Shown piece by piece: positions 1 through 10,769 of a stretch of 64,000 nucleotides of DNA. The notes below the pieces were generated by a model. The model saw only the letters and a list, made by a program, of their open reading frames with translations. It was not told where the DNA came from and did no database searches. This stretch comes from Oenanthe sinensis (lineage: Eukaryota > Streptophyta > Magnoliopsida > Apiales > Apiaceae): positions 12,367,501 through 12,431,500 of the forward strand of contig CM053798.1 in the NCBI GenBank assembly GCA_028671895.1, written 5' to 3'. The stretch's first letter is position 1; each line of letters opens with the position of its first letter. Both the position numbers and the translations under genes were made by a program.

Positions 1-222
1 CTTAACATTTGAAATTTTAAAGTTCTGCATGTCTTGTTGGCCTCATGCTGGGTTAAATGTAATACTTAGTTCTGCAGCCGAGAGGAAATTGAGAAAATAG
101 CTATGCTGTATTGGTCTATATGAGAAACTAGAAATGAGTATGTTTGGTTCCAAAAGATGATGCCTAAAGAGGTAGTGGTGAACTCTGTTTCTAATATAAT
201 AGATGAGTAGAAAGTTGCAGCT

Positions 223-355
223 AGAAATAGAGTGCTGCTAGGAGTTCATTACCCCATGATTGTATGTAGATGCTGCAGTGTTTGGAGTAGATAACAAATC
301 GAGTATAATACTATACAATCATGGGGTCATGAACTCCTAGCAGCACTCTATTTCT
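223..355. repeat. 43-bp-arm inverted repeat (hairpin)
   Basis: Positions 223-265 and 313-355 are reverse complements over 43 bp with one mismatch; a 47-bp loop lies between them. A transcript of either strand would fold into a near-perfect stem. It sits directly beside an L1 RNase H relic, so it may be an inverted duplication of relic DNA. A young miRNA- or siRNA-type precursor is the alternative. The sequence alone does not decide. Confidence 0.9.
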
Positions 356-429
356 ACTGTAATACTGCTCGAGAGTCGAGATCATTCTGGCAAGTTATTG
401 GAGGTGGATGGATGTGCTGTTATTTTCTG

Positions 430-640
430 ATTGTGGTCGACGTGAAGTTTCAGAGGCTATGGGCATCAAAGAAGCTCTGAGGGAAACAAAATGAAGGATG
501 GAGTAAGGTGAATGTAGAATCTGATTGTCTCCGGGCTGTTTAAGCGATTCATAGCAGCAATGTTAAAATAGTTTCTCCTTTTGGCTTAGTGACTGAGGAG
601 TGCACCTTTCATTCCCTTTCATATACTCTCTCTACAGAAT
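430..640 (+). pseudogene. L1-type LINE RNase H-like fragment
   Basis: Conceptual translation gives EVSEAMGIKEALRE near 450-490 and, after a frame change, GWSKVNVESDCLRAV followed by an in-frame TAA and AIHSSNV near 498-570. This is the pattern of the plant non-LTR retrotransposon RNase H domain (RVT_3 type: E-A-x-G-I-x-E-A-L, then V-x-x-E-S-D-C). No intact reading frame remains, and no poly(A) tail or target duplication was found. It is a short decayed relic. Confidence 0.6.
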
Positions 641-1499
641 TTTGCTTTCATGGGTTAAAAAATTCAGGAGTGGAGCGTAAAACTTTACACTTTTAGTTCT
701 TATTTTACATTAATGAGATTTAAACGAGGTTAGTGATGAAATGAACGAATTTGACTAATCTACATGTTGGCTCCTGCACCTAATAAAACGACGTTTCCAA
801 TTTCATCAATGACACATCTGGTACATGCATCTTGTAGTCTTGTGAATCCAGAAGATGGAATTGGGGAAACTAGGACTTGCACGGTTATCCAATGCTAGAT
901 AGTTTGATTGAAGACAGGCTCTCGCCCTAGTCTGGCGTCAGTAAAATATGTAACGTACTACAAGAAAAAATGCCAAAAAACAGTCATAAACCATTGTACA
1001 ACACTGATATAGGCGTTCCAAATACTTCATATTGTGTTACCAAATCAAACAAACATTCTAACATCTTTTTGACCAAGATATTGTTGGAAAATGTGGGTAG
1101 AAGCCCCACATTTTCAAGTCATTTTGAGCATAAGTTTGAATGCTTCTTGGGTGCGTGCGCGCAACAAGTTATGATTGGAATACGTTCGTCTTCGAGATAG
1201 CTTTCCAACGCATATTTAAGTATTCAAAATGATCAAGGAATGGATGAGATATGATTATCCAAAGTTAGTACCTTGAAAGTGAAAATCTAGAAATGAGAAC
1301 TTAAATCCCACATTTAATTGGAAAAGTGTTTTCCATGACTTTATATAGTAGAACACTTATGTAGTGTTTAAGAAGTGTTAGTATGGTATTGCTCCACCAC
1401 CCACGTGCGCGCACAAGGCTAAAAGGTTTAGTTGAGGAGAGATTCTCGCCCTCGTCAGTAAGATGAAAAATTCAAAATAATAGGCAGGCATACTCTTAT
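641..1499. other. Gene-free stretch with a possible CACTA-like end
   Basis: No convincing coding signal. At about 956 the sequence TACTACAAGAAAAAATGCC resembles the CACTACAAGAAAA terminus of plant CACTA transposons, but the leading C is lost and no partner terminus was found. Phrases of the form CTCTCGCCCTAGTC (near 920) and ATTCTCGCCCTCGTC (near 1441) are similar and flank this block, which could mean an insertion. A 76-codon frame at 970-1200 has no recognisable feature. Confidence 0.3.
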
Positions 1500-2395
1500 A
1501 TTACATCTTTAGGCAGTAAGTTGTTCAATTGTGCTACAACTTGCATCAAACATGCTTAAGCCTTCCATATTCCCAAAGTTCTTAAGATTTTTGCAACTGT
1601 ACAAGTTCAACTTAACCAATTCCTTTAGGTCCACAATTGAATCTGGCATTTGCTTAATATCCGTAACTTACATCGCGCATCTTTAGGCCTTGAGAGCATC
1701 TTCAATGGGAGTGCAAAAAAGAGTGTCAATGCCACCTGACATGATGTGGCATATATTCTTGTTGACACTCCATTGGAGTGAGTGAGAGAGGTGTCAGCCA
1801 AAGTTACCAACTTTTTGCACACTTCCGAAATGGTAAAAATGTGTTAAATCACATTAAAGTCATAAATATTAATACCTAGTATTAATTATATGTATCAAAA
1901 ATTGACAACTTTGAGTGTCAATCATTGGAGTAAAATTTTCTACAAATAATGTCAAAATATTATTGAAGAAAGAGAAAATAATTTATTAATTTTTTTGATG
2001 ATTAGTCAATATTGTCAATTTTAATTAGCACCCCATTAGAGATGCTATAATATCACCCCATTGATGTGACAATTATTTGAGATTACGGCAACCACCAATA
2101 TTTAAAAGACGCATATTAGTCAATTGTCTGATGGAATGGGGCAATCGTTTTAAATTAACACAATAATGCACATCTAAATGGCACAATTTAGTCAATTGTC
2201 CTATCGGTTCAGGCAATTCTTTTAAATGGTCGCATTCACCTAGTCAAAGTGACTCAAAATAGTCAGATGGGTAGATTTCAACTAATTTTAAGTCTCCACA
2301 ATCGGGGGTAGATTTCAGGTTCATTGAGTAACTGACATTTATACTCTTCAAGCTCGATGGAGGCTGTTTTAAACCACATACAAGTTAGCAGAGTT
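1500..2395 (-). pseudogene. NLR-type leucine-rich-repeat fragment, split by a MITE
   Basis: Reading the minus strand gives clear plant disease-resistance-type LRRs: P-P-S-S-L-K-S-I-N-V near 2350, then KELPEPIGQLTKLCHLDV and KRLPHSIRQLTNMRLLNI between about 2225 and 2085, and, beyond a MITE, KQMPDSIVDLKELVKLNL near 1650-1590. The L-x-x-L-P-x-x-I-x-x-L-x-x-L spacing is typical of the C-terminal LRRs of NBS-LRR immune receptors. There are in-frame stops, no NB-ARC or TIR part in the window, and a 352-bp MITE at 1695-2046 interrupts it. It is a dead fragment, probably of a once complete gene. Confidence 0.7.
1695..2046. mobile_element. MITE inside the LRR relic
   Basis: The ends are imperfect inverted repeats: AGCATCTTCAATGGGA on the left, and the right end is the reverse complement of AGCATCTCTAATGGGG. 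The 352-bp interior has no coding capacity. The LRR reading resumes on the other side, which supports an insertion. The target duplication is unclear, so the superfamily is left open. Confidence 0.7.
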
Positions 2396-2399
2396 TATG

Positions 2400-3257
2400 T
2401 ATATCCTAGCCTATAACCGGTAGGAGAGGAATAAATAATATATTATATATTTTAAATAAATTAAATATTTTAATTGATTATTTATGTATTAATATTTTTT
2501 TTGTAATGTTCTACATGAGATAAATTATTTTTGAATCATATTTATATTATGTGTTTAAATTCTCATTAATATATTGTTATATATTTATATTAATTAACAT
2601 AGATTAATAACTTGTGCAAAGTATTAAAAAAAATTATTAATAAAAAGAGTTTCAAATATATTAGAAAATATTTTAATTAAAATTTAAATAAAAGAGTATG
2701 TTTTAATATATAAAATTTTTTAATATAATTTTAATATTAAAAAATTTTTATTATAAAATTTTAATTTTAAATAAATTAAAGTGTTTGAACGATGAGAAAA
2801 TTGAAACATGCTATTAGATGTGAGTACAACTCTATATTCTAATTAAAAAAGAAGTTTTTTTAGAGTAATATAATATAAAAGTATATATATATAATATAGA
2901 AAAAGCAAAATAATAAAATTTAATTAATATAAGTAAAATAATAATAATATTTTAATATTCATAAAATTTAATTAATAAATTATGATATTAAATAAATTAA
3001 AGAATTTGACTAATGAGAAAATTAAAAGAATGGGTTTGAAATTGAGCAATAGACGTGTATTTGAAGTTGAGTGGGACATAAAAGGACCAGATCGACGACG
3101 GACCAAATATTTTCTTTGCTGGTTTAATAATATTTAATTTTGATCATTTTAAATTATTTTTGTATTTGATCATTTTAAATAACATTTGCCCATGTTGTTT
3201 ATTTGATCATTTTATTTATAAATAATATTTAAAAATTATTTTAAATTATTTTTTTAT
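2400..3257. other. AT-rich DNA, no gene seen
   Basis: Long runs of A/T with scattered stops in all frames. No terminal repeats, RNA gene or coding domain could be recognised. Confidence 0.5.
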
Positions 3258-3430
3258 TCGTGGGAAATCGAACATTGAACAATTAATTAAATAAAAACTA
3301 ATATTTGCACATTTACTCTTTTGCCCACGACCACCTAAACTACATGACATTAACTCCCTTATTCCAATTATATATAGGGTATAATGGTTTGTTCATATTC
3401 TTTAGTACTCGATCAAAGACTTTGATAAGT
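3258..3430 (+). repeat. Dispersed repeat copy 1
   Basis: This stretch aligns with 5398-5560 in the same orientation. Shared phrases include GTGGGAAATCGAA, GAACAATTAATTAA-like, TTATTCCAATTATATATAG and CAAAGACTTTGA/CAAAGACTTGA. By eye it is roughly three-quarters identical over about 170 bp. No function is recognisable; it looks like part of an old dispersed element. Confidence 0.6.
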
Positions 3431-3743
3431 GATTCTAGTCTCAATGTCATTTCTTTGTATTATCTTTCGTCGAGTATGAAATGTAATGGGTTGTTTAATT
3501 GTTTATACCAATTATAATTTTATTTATCAATTTACGGTCAAAGTCTCAAAAATATGTAAACTCGATAATCACCTATGTGTTCCTTCATGCAATATATTTG
3601 ATTCTCAAAATTTTATTTTCATTTACGTGTGTATTAATGTATATTAGTGCGCATTAAAGATGACAGTTTTGTTTTGTCTTTTTAAAAATATACTAATTAA
3701 TTTTTAGGTTATGGCTTTGATTACATTTACTTATTATTTTATA

Positions 3744-4454
3744 CAAGTTTATATCTCGTGCGATACACGGATAATTTTTTTTAATTTTTAATATGATTTG
3801 AATATATTTTTATTTATATAGTAATAACTTAAATTTTATTTAATATTATATGAATATAGTTTTATATAATTTATTTATATTTATATTTTAATAGAATAAT
3901 GTTTTTGTGTTTTGTATAGAGATGTATTTTAGTTAGGAGAGTACTGTGTGTTTGATCTAAACTACTATGCTATTATATTATAAATGAAATAAATTATATA
4001 TATTTAATTTAATTTTTTTAGAAAGCAGTTGTAATTTTTTTGGAAGGCGTTTAACCAACCAAACTATCAAATAAACTCATATTTATATTATTTTTGTATC
4101 AATTATATTTATTTAAAATACTAATACGTATTTATTTAAAATACTAATATATGTATTTTTACTTTATAAATAATTTATAATTATCGATTAAATATTTAAA
4201 GAAGTTGAGTGATAATGAAACTGATATAGTTTTGTTAGATATTTAATTATTTAAAGAAGTTGAGTGATAATAAAATTGATGTAGTTGTGTTATATATATA
4301 ATACTATACTAAATTATATGCATTTAATTATTTTTGGAAGGTGTTTAATTTTTTTTATAAAACGTTGAATCAACCATAATTTTTTTTGAAAGACGTTGAA
4401 CCAACCAAACTAAATTCATGTTCGCTTATAATAATATAGTATACATAGTATAGA
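3744..4454 (-). mobile_element. Non-autonomous Helitron-like element
   Basis: On the minus strand it begins TCTATACTATG after an A (4455). It ends at 3744 with CTTG followed by T. Just inside the 3' end is a small hairpin of the form CCGTGTATCGCACGAG. Helitrons insert between A and T, start with TC, and end with a hairpin plus CTRR. The start, the hairpin and the A/T flanks fit; CTTG departs from CTRR. It has no Rep/helicase gene and is 711 bp long. Confidence 0.6.
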
Positions 4455-5397
4455 TTCAGTGCCCAGTTAAATTTTTATCACAAATATATAAATCTAGATT
4501 ATTAATTATAGTCCACTAAGTGCATTGAAGATATACTTATAAATATTGATTTTACTGTTTTGGTTATAAATAGAAGTCCAACTGAATATTTTTACACCAA
4601 AAAGACAATGAAATTAATATTTATGATTCAATCTGATTTCATACTATGACGCCCTTCCACCGTGTCTTCCGGGCGTATCAAATATTTTCGGACTATTTAT
4701 ATATTTTAATATACATTAAAATTATTAAACTATATTTGTTTAAATAAAATAAATTATCGCAAGATATTATAAATACAAAAATAAAGTCTAACGAATTTGA
4801 TTTTAATTATAATATTAACAATATTTCTCAACTTTTTTAATAAATATATATCTATAAATATATATAATACTGTATAAATTTGGGAGCACTGTGCTCACCC
4901 CGGCTGGCCCTGATGTCTTCAATTGTGGACGGGAACTAGAAGGCAAAAACGCATCCGCGGACAATGATGCCTGCGGATGCACCTTAACCTATGAAATGAA
5001 TTTCCAAAATTCCCATGAGGTCACATGCATCAATTATTCCAAGCAACCTCAAACTCTGGGTCGTCTGTCAAATATGTCGGCACTCAAATGTCGTTATTGT
5101 ACGCATACTCTGGTCTAATGCCGTAGAATTTAGATGGATTGCTTTAGATCTTTCGGAGCATTATAAATAACTAGCTTGTATCTCATGCTTCTCTTTTACA
5201 AAATAATTTGTAATAATTTTATAATGAAATTGTTTATTTTTTTTAAGAAGATTATATTTATTCAATCTTAATATTAAAATTTAATACATTTTTTAAAATT
5301 AATACTAAATTAGTTATTAAGTTTGGTTCATAATCGAATTTTAATCATTTTATTTACAAAATTAATATTTATAAATAATATTAAGTTAATTTTTGTG
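4455..5397. other. Mostly AT-rich DNA with one GC-richer island
   Basis: 4891-5118 holds a 75-codon open frame in a GC-richer island (CACCCCGGCTGGCCCTGATG..). It has no recognised domain, splice context or homologue known to me. Near 5171 a minus-strand ending CTAG followed by T resembles a Helitron 3' terminus, but no partner start was found. The rest is featureless AT-rich sequence. Confidence 0.35.
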
Positions 5398-5560
5398 CCG
5401 GTGGGAAATCGAATATTAAACAATTAATTAACAAAATAACTAATCCTATTTAAGAATTTACAGTTTTGCCTGACAACCAAAACATATTAATTCTCTTATT
5501 CCAATTATATATAGAATATAATTAAGTTTGACATATATAGCCAAAGACTTGACAGGGACC
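5398..5560 (+). repeat. Dispersed repeat copy 2
   Basis: Partner of 3258-3430; see that entry for the shared phrases. It ends just before the poly(T) end of the truncated L1. Confidence 0.6.
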
Positions 5561-5576
5561 GGTGCCATTACAAATG

Positions 5577-6355
5577 TTTTTTTTTGAAATAACTGTACTT
5601 GCATAACTTAATACTCCTCCAGAATCAGGTTACATCGAATGAACTCTGGAGCGGTATGAAACCATTCCCTATGACTTGTCATAGAAAATGCAGCTCGGGC
5701 TAACATATGAGCCATATTATTCGCAGATCGATGTTCATACACAACTAAAACATTCTCAAAATATTGAAGTAAACTCACACAATCATCTATAATACTATGA
5801 AAGTTCGATCTTCCCGTGTTATTATAGACGGCCTCCACCACTAGTTTCGCGTCCAATTCAAATATGCAATTCATAGTTCTCCATTTGTTCATCCACTCTA
5901 ATGCATCTCGAAGTCCCACCGCTTCTGCCTCTCTAATCTGCGTGTACCCCGACAATTAGAACTTCTAGCACCCAGGAATCTTCCCCTGTCATCACGAGCT
6001 ACACATGCCACTTCTATATTCTCCGTATGACCCTGACTTGCAGCATCTACATTGATTTTTATCCAACCCTCAGGTGGTCGACCCCATTTCTTCGTCGATG
6101 GTTGCATCTGCCTCACACCTCCGGCCTCCCATTCATTAACCTTCCTCCATTCCCGCATCAGGTTCAAAGCCATAGACCGAACACCGAAAACAGACATGTT
6201 CTTTTTATTCCATACCCATTCATTCTGTCTGACCCACAAGCTCCAACAAATGACCCCAGCATAATACATTAATCTATGAATAAGCCTAAACCAAGTGGCA
6301 ACAGACGGGAAAAAACGAGATGGAATAACAGAGGCGAGTAAATCATAAGAAGTTT
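5577..6355 (-). mobile_element. 5'-truncated L1-type LINE with poly(A)
   Basis: On the minus strand two overlapping frames (6269-5898 and 5955-5608) encode the C-terminal end of a plant L1 ORF2. They contain GRPPEGWIKINVDAA, a hallmark of the start of the LINE RNase H (RVT_3) domain, then REAEAVGLRDALEWM, ELDAKLVVEAV and EHRSANNMAHMLARAA. A frameshift lies near 5900-5955. The 3' end is TTATTTC followed by nine A (plus-strand T run at 5577-5585), the expected tail of target-primed reverse transcription. Upstream coding similarity runs to about 6350, where the copy is truncated. No clear target duplication was found. Confidence 0.85.
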
Positions 6356-6702
6356 AATATTCGCTAATCACATTTTTTCAGTTTCTGTGATGCTTATTGT
6401 AGAGAATTTGTTTGGATAATAAAGTAGTTAACGTTGCTTATAAAATTGATACATAATATACATATCCATTCTTAATGATAACCACGTGATTAACAGATTA
6501 TAAAATGAGAAATTATTCATGAATATACCAGGCCATCACCATAACTTCATGTATTTTCTCGTGAAGAAAAACTATTAGCATTAACATGACATGCAACATG
6601 TAACATGTAACTACGCGGCCAAATATATAAATCAACAACTATGTCTCTACGCTGGGGACAGGTTTATGTAACCTTCGTCTCAAATTAAATTAGCAGTCAA
6701 AA
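6356..6702. other. No gene seen
   Basis: AT-rich spacer between the L1 fragment and a Helitron-like element. I see no coding domain, RNA gene or terminal repeat. Confidence 0.5.
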
Positions 6703-6907
6703 TCTATACTATATTATTATAGTCAAAAAAATTAGAAGTTTTAGTGGGTTGGTTAACTTAGCCACATGCTTAAAAAGTTATATAATTTTATTTAATATAA
6801 TGTCAGTCATAACTATATACATATCTATATTATTTAAAAATTTTATTTTTTAGACCCAATTATAAATTTATTATAATACGAGTCCAAATTGTAATATATT
6901 TATATTA

Positions 6908-6947
<40 letters not shown>

Positions 6948-7075
6948 AGAGAACATAGAGTATTAACATTAATTTTTAATAATATAAAATTTTATATTAA
7001 ATATGAATAAAAATATGAATAAAAAAATAATTTACTTAAATATTAATTATTCCGTTCACACGGATTATAAGTTTG
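6703..7075 (+). mobile_element. Short Helitron-like element with AT microsatellite
   Basis: It starts TCTATACTATATTATTATAG after an A and ends after a CCGTTCACACGG hairpin-like box, followed by ATTATAAGTTTG and a T. These resemble the start and the 3' hairpin of the element at 3744-4454, in the opposite orientation. The ending TTTG departs from CTRR, so decay is assumed. It contains an AT dinucleotide run at about 6911-6941 and no coding capacity. Confidence 0.45.
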
Positions 7076-8011
7076 TTATATGTTATTTAAGAAATTTATA
7101 TTTGACTCATTTACAACCACAATGAAGGAGGATAAGTTGAAGTAATAAAATTGTATGACATACACAAATGAAGGAAATACATATTTAAAAATTTGGCATA
7201 ATAATAGCTATTCAGTAAAAAACCCAATTAAGGATGATCCACTATCAAAATTTTAAAATTTCAGTTTTAATAATGTAGGATAAATTGTATTATTCGACCT
7301 ACTGAGTTTCCACTAATTTGTTAAGCTAGTGTCTGAGTTCTGTATATGTATGGTTCTAATCTCGATATAATATATCCTAAATTCTCATTATTTTAGATTT
7401 ATTTTTAAAAATTACTGTTTTATTATAAGCTGCCAAATTATAAATCTGATTTTTTATTATATAATTTTTTTTATAATTTGTACCGAGTATTTGCCTAATA
7501 TCATTTTTTTCCTACAGGTATTTTGGTCCGTTTAGTATTGCTGTTACAAACAGGTACAACAGTTTTTTATGGTGTTTGGTAAAATTCAAAACATGTTGTA
7601 TGGATAAACGCTTTGGGCTTAAAAGTTGTTATTAGACAAAGAATGTCACCTTATGCTTTTGAAAAAAAATCTATTTTTCAGTTTTTGCATAAAGTAGCTA
7701 CAAATTTCATTATCAAACCTCCCCAAAAACATTAATTTTATATATTGTATCTTAAAATATGTACAAATCAATAAAATACCAAACAGTTATCTAATTTTTT
7801 TAACGGCAATTTTTCCACCGGCATAACAATTTTCAACCGTGATTCTAAATGTACTCATACACACGGACGTTTAGGTTGTATGATATAGGACTGTCATTAG
7901 TCTAGCTGATTAAAAAAATTAAATTTTTAACTATTATTTGGACTTATTTATTATTAAAATTTTTATTTTCTTTGTATTTATTAATTTGAATTATTTTAGA
8001 TGTTTAAATAT
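7076..8011. other. No gene; possible decayed MITE
   Basis: Between 7525 and 7790, GGTCCGTTTAGTATTGC and a downstream ATACCAAACAG are weakly complementary, which may be an old hAT-type MITE. Nothing else is supported. Confidence 0.3.
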
Positions 8012-8013
8012 TA

Positions 8014-8264
8014 CTCCCTCCGTCCCAACCAATTCTTTACACTTTCCTTTTTGGGACGTCCCACCCAATTCTTTACATTACTAAAAATAGTAACTTTTAA
8101 CAATAAATATATTATTACATCCACTACTTCACTCCACTTTTTCAACACTTTACACTATTACACCCACTATTTCATTTATTTTAACAATAAAATCACTATT
8201 ACACCCACTATCCTTGGTCTCCGTGCCCGGACCAAATGTAAACATTTGGCCGGGACGGAGGGAG
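8014..8264. mobile_element. Stowaway MITE (Tc1/mariner type)
   Basis: The 251-bp element begins CTCCCTCCGTCCC and ends with its exact reverse complement GGGACGGAGGGAG. It is flanked on both sides by TA (8012-8013 and 8265-8266). This is the standard Stowaway structure. The open frame running through it is not a gene. Confidence 0.92.
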
Positions 8265-8340
8265 TATTTATTTTAAAATTTTATTACCCCAACCTAACTA
8301 TTATGCGATGGATTCTAGTACTTTATATTAAAATTTATGA

Positions 8341-8523
8341 GTTATTAAATTATTATTATTATTATTATTAGATCATGATCATCTTGATCATCTTTATCAT
8401 TATTATTAAATCATGATCATCATTATCATGATTATGATTATGATCATCATCATTATCATTATCATTATTATTATTAGATCATAATCATGATCATGATCAG
8501 GATCATGATTATCATTATTATTT
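8341..8523. repeat. ATT/ATC microsatellite, left part
   Basis: Imperfect ATT and GATCAT repeats. The same kind of sequence, in the same orientation, resumes at 9593, so one microsatellite appears to have been split by the foldback element. Confidence 0.8.
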
Positions 8524-9592
8524 GGCTTAGTTACTTCTTTACCCTCAAATTATTTGAATTTGTACACAGAAACCTTTAAAGAAAAAAAATCTCATACATT
8601 CGCACCCTTAATATATGGCAACTTCTACACTTTAACTCTTTTGATTATTTTTTTCTGATATTACCCCTAGGTTAATATGTTCACTACTACATATTTCAAG
8701 GGCAAAAATGTCCAAATACATATAATATCCATTAAATATTAAATATTTTTAACTAATACAGAATTATTAAATAATTTTTGAAAAAATTATTAAATAAAAT
8801 GACTAAAACCCCTGTGCACCTAATATAAGTAAATAATAGAGTGAAAATACAAATATCGATATATTCTAAAAATTGTTCTTTCAATCCAAAAATATTTAAT
8901 TGCATTACTAATTTAAATTTAATTTTCAAACTAATTAAAAAATGAGCTTTAACAACATATATGCATCTCAAATGCCTAAAATAAATGTATATTTACATAT
9001 ATAACTAAAAAACTAATCTAAAATAGGTAATTTATAATTATTTTATCATATTAAATAAAAATATTAAAATAATATTTGATAATTAGTTATAAATTATAAA
9101 AAAAGGTTTTAAACTAATGACATATATTAAAATTTAAAAAGTATAATAAAACTTATTAATTACACTTTTTTCTATTAATTTTTGTTATATATCTAAATAT
9201 ATATTTATTTTAGGCATTTGGGATACATATATGTTGTTAAATCTTAGTTCTCAATTAGTATGAAAATAATTTAATTAAATTTAAATTGGCAAGGCATTTA
9301 AATATTTTTAGATTTAAAAAACAATTTTTAGAATATATCAATATTTGTATTTTCAGTTTATTAGTTAAAAATATTTAATATTTAATAGATATTATATGTG
9401 TTTGAACATTTTTACCCGTAAAATATGTAGTAATAGACATATTAGCCCAGTGGCAATATCGGGAAAAAATTAGTCAAAAGGGTTTAAATATACAAGTTGT
9501 CATTTATTAAGGGCGTGAATCTATGATTTTTTTTCTTTAAGGGTTTCTATGTACAAAGTCGAATAATTTGAGGGCAAAGAAGTAAATAAGCC
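8524..9592. mobile_element. 1.07-kb foldback element
   Basis: The left half (GGCTTAGTTACTTC..) and the right half (..GAAGTAAATAAGCC) are inverted copies over nearly the whole length, meeting close to 9058. Matching landmarks include CCCTCAAATTATTTGAA near 8550 against its complement near 9570, and ACAACATATATGCATC near 8950 against its complement near 9220. It has no coding capacity. The immediate flanks TTATTATTT and TTATCATTA match at seven of nine positions, which would suit a Mutator-like 9-bp duplication. The microsatellite target makes this ambiguous. Confidence 0.8.
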
Positions 9593-9692
9593 TTATCATT
9601 ATCATCATCATCATTATTATTATCATTATTATTGTTATTATTATTGTTACAATTATTATCATTATTATCATGATTATTGTTATTATTCTTGT
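9593..9692. repeat. ATT/ATC microsatellite, right part
   Basis: Continuation of the microsatellite at 8341-8523, separated from it by the foldback element. Confidence 0.8.
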
Positions 9693-9819
9693 TGTGAATG
9701 AATTTCATCAACACCCCTAGAAAATATATCGAATATATTGTTGATTCTCAACTACTCAGAGCGGCTCTCCGTATTCAATAGGTTGAAGATTGTAGTTTGT
9801 TTAGTCTAAATTTGTTGGG

Positions 9820-10769
9820 TTTTCGATGAATAAGGGTGGTGCAACTATATGCACCGCCGCCCTAGATGATCGGAAAAGTGTATCTCTCAAGTATAAAGTG
9901 TATCTCTCAAGTATTTAGTGACCTCGTCCTTACTTAGGTGATCGTCCTTGACAAATGACCTACATATCCCTGTATTTATATGGGATCAAGTCCGTATGTA
10001 ATATTACGAGTTGTGGGCTTATGATTGACAGATTTCAACCACGTTTATCATTTTTAATACCATCCAAGTACTAAATTTTAGTTGTTTGTGCTTGTCCAAA
10101 CACCCTCCAAAGATTCCCAAACCTAAGTGAACTTATGATATATACGTGATAATAAGTCATAATTATCTGCTTAGAATCCATATTGAGCCTGATTAGCGTG
10201 CTCCTAAAATTTAGGAGATGACCCTTATCCATTAAGCATCTTGCCTCCTGATGAGTGATGACTGATCCTCGAAACTCGAACCTCAAGGTACTGATGAACC
10301 TAAATCATAATTGAACCTCATCCATATTTGGACCTCAACCACATGGAGCTCACAGAACTTTTTATGCACGACCTTTATCTACCAATGAGCCTCTTTACAC
10401 CAAGGTCCTAGTTAAGTCGTTATGGGCCTAAATTATACTCATACAAAAAATGACGCACAACAATTACCCCATTCCTCGAAGTCATGAAATGCAAGGAGAA
10501 CCTTAATGCTCAATCTCCAAATAAAGCTTCGTATCATAAATTTAGAATTGAAGGCTTTAATACCTCATCTGTAAGCCTACATGAGCATACTCGTCGTAGG
10601 AAACAAGGGAATCAACACAGAACCTCCATCAAAGATTAACCTGACTCTCCATGCAATATCAATTGAGACATGCTAATTTAAGAGCTTTATTGTTGAACCT
10701 TATAGGTTCAAGTACCAGAACCTCTTACCTCATTAGATTCAGTCCATATTAGCTTAATTTTGAAATAGG
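9820..10769 (+). mobile_element. LTR-like debris (probably Ty3/gypsy Tat type)
   Basis: No coding signal. A direct repeat AGTGTATCTCTCAAGTAT occurs twice near 9883-9920. It is followed by GATCGTCCTTGACAAATGACC and a TATA-like TATTTATATGGG near 9975. A similar arrangement (GATCGTCCTC.. and TTTATATAAATG) occurs at 17560-17650 in front of the 82-bp satellite. I read this as part of an old LTR. Its ends are not defined. Confidence 0.35.

Noticed and set aside
6027..6272. Plus-strand frames over the L1 fragment
   Set aside because: Antisense shadows of the conserved LINE RNase H coding sequence.
8000..8371. 123-codon open frame
   Set aside because: It runs through a Stowaway MITE with TA duplications and into a microsatellite; no protein-like composition.
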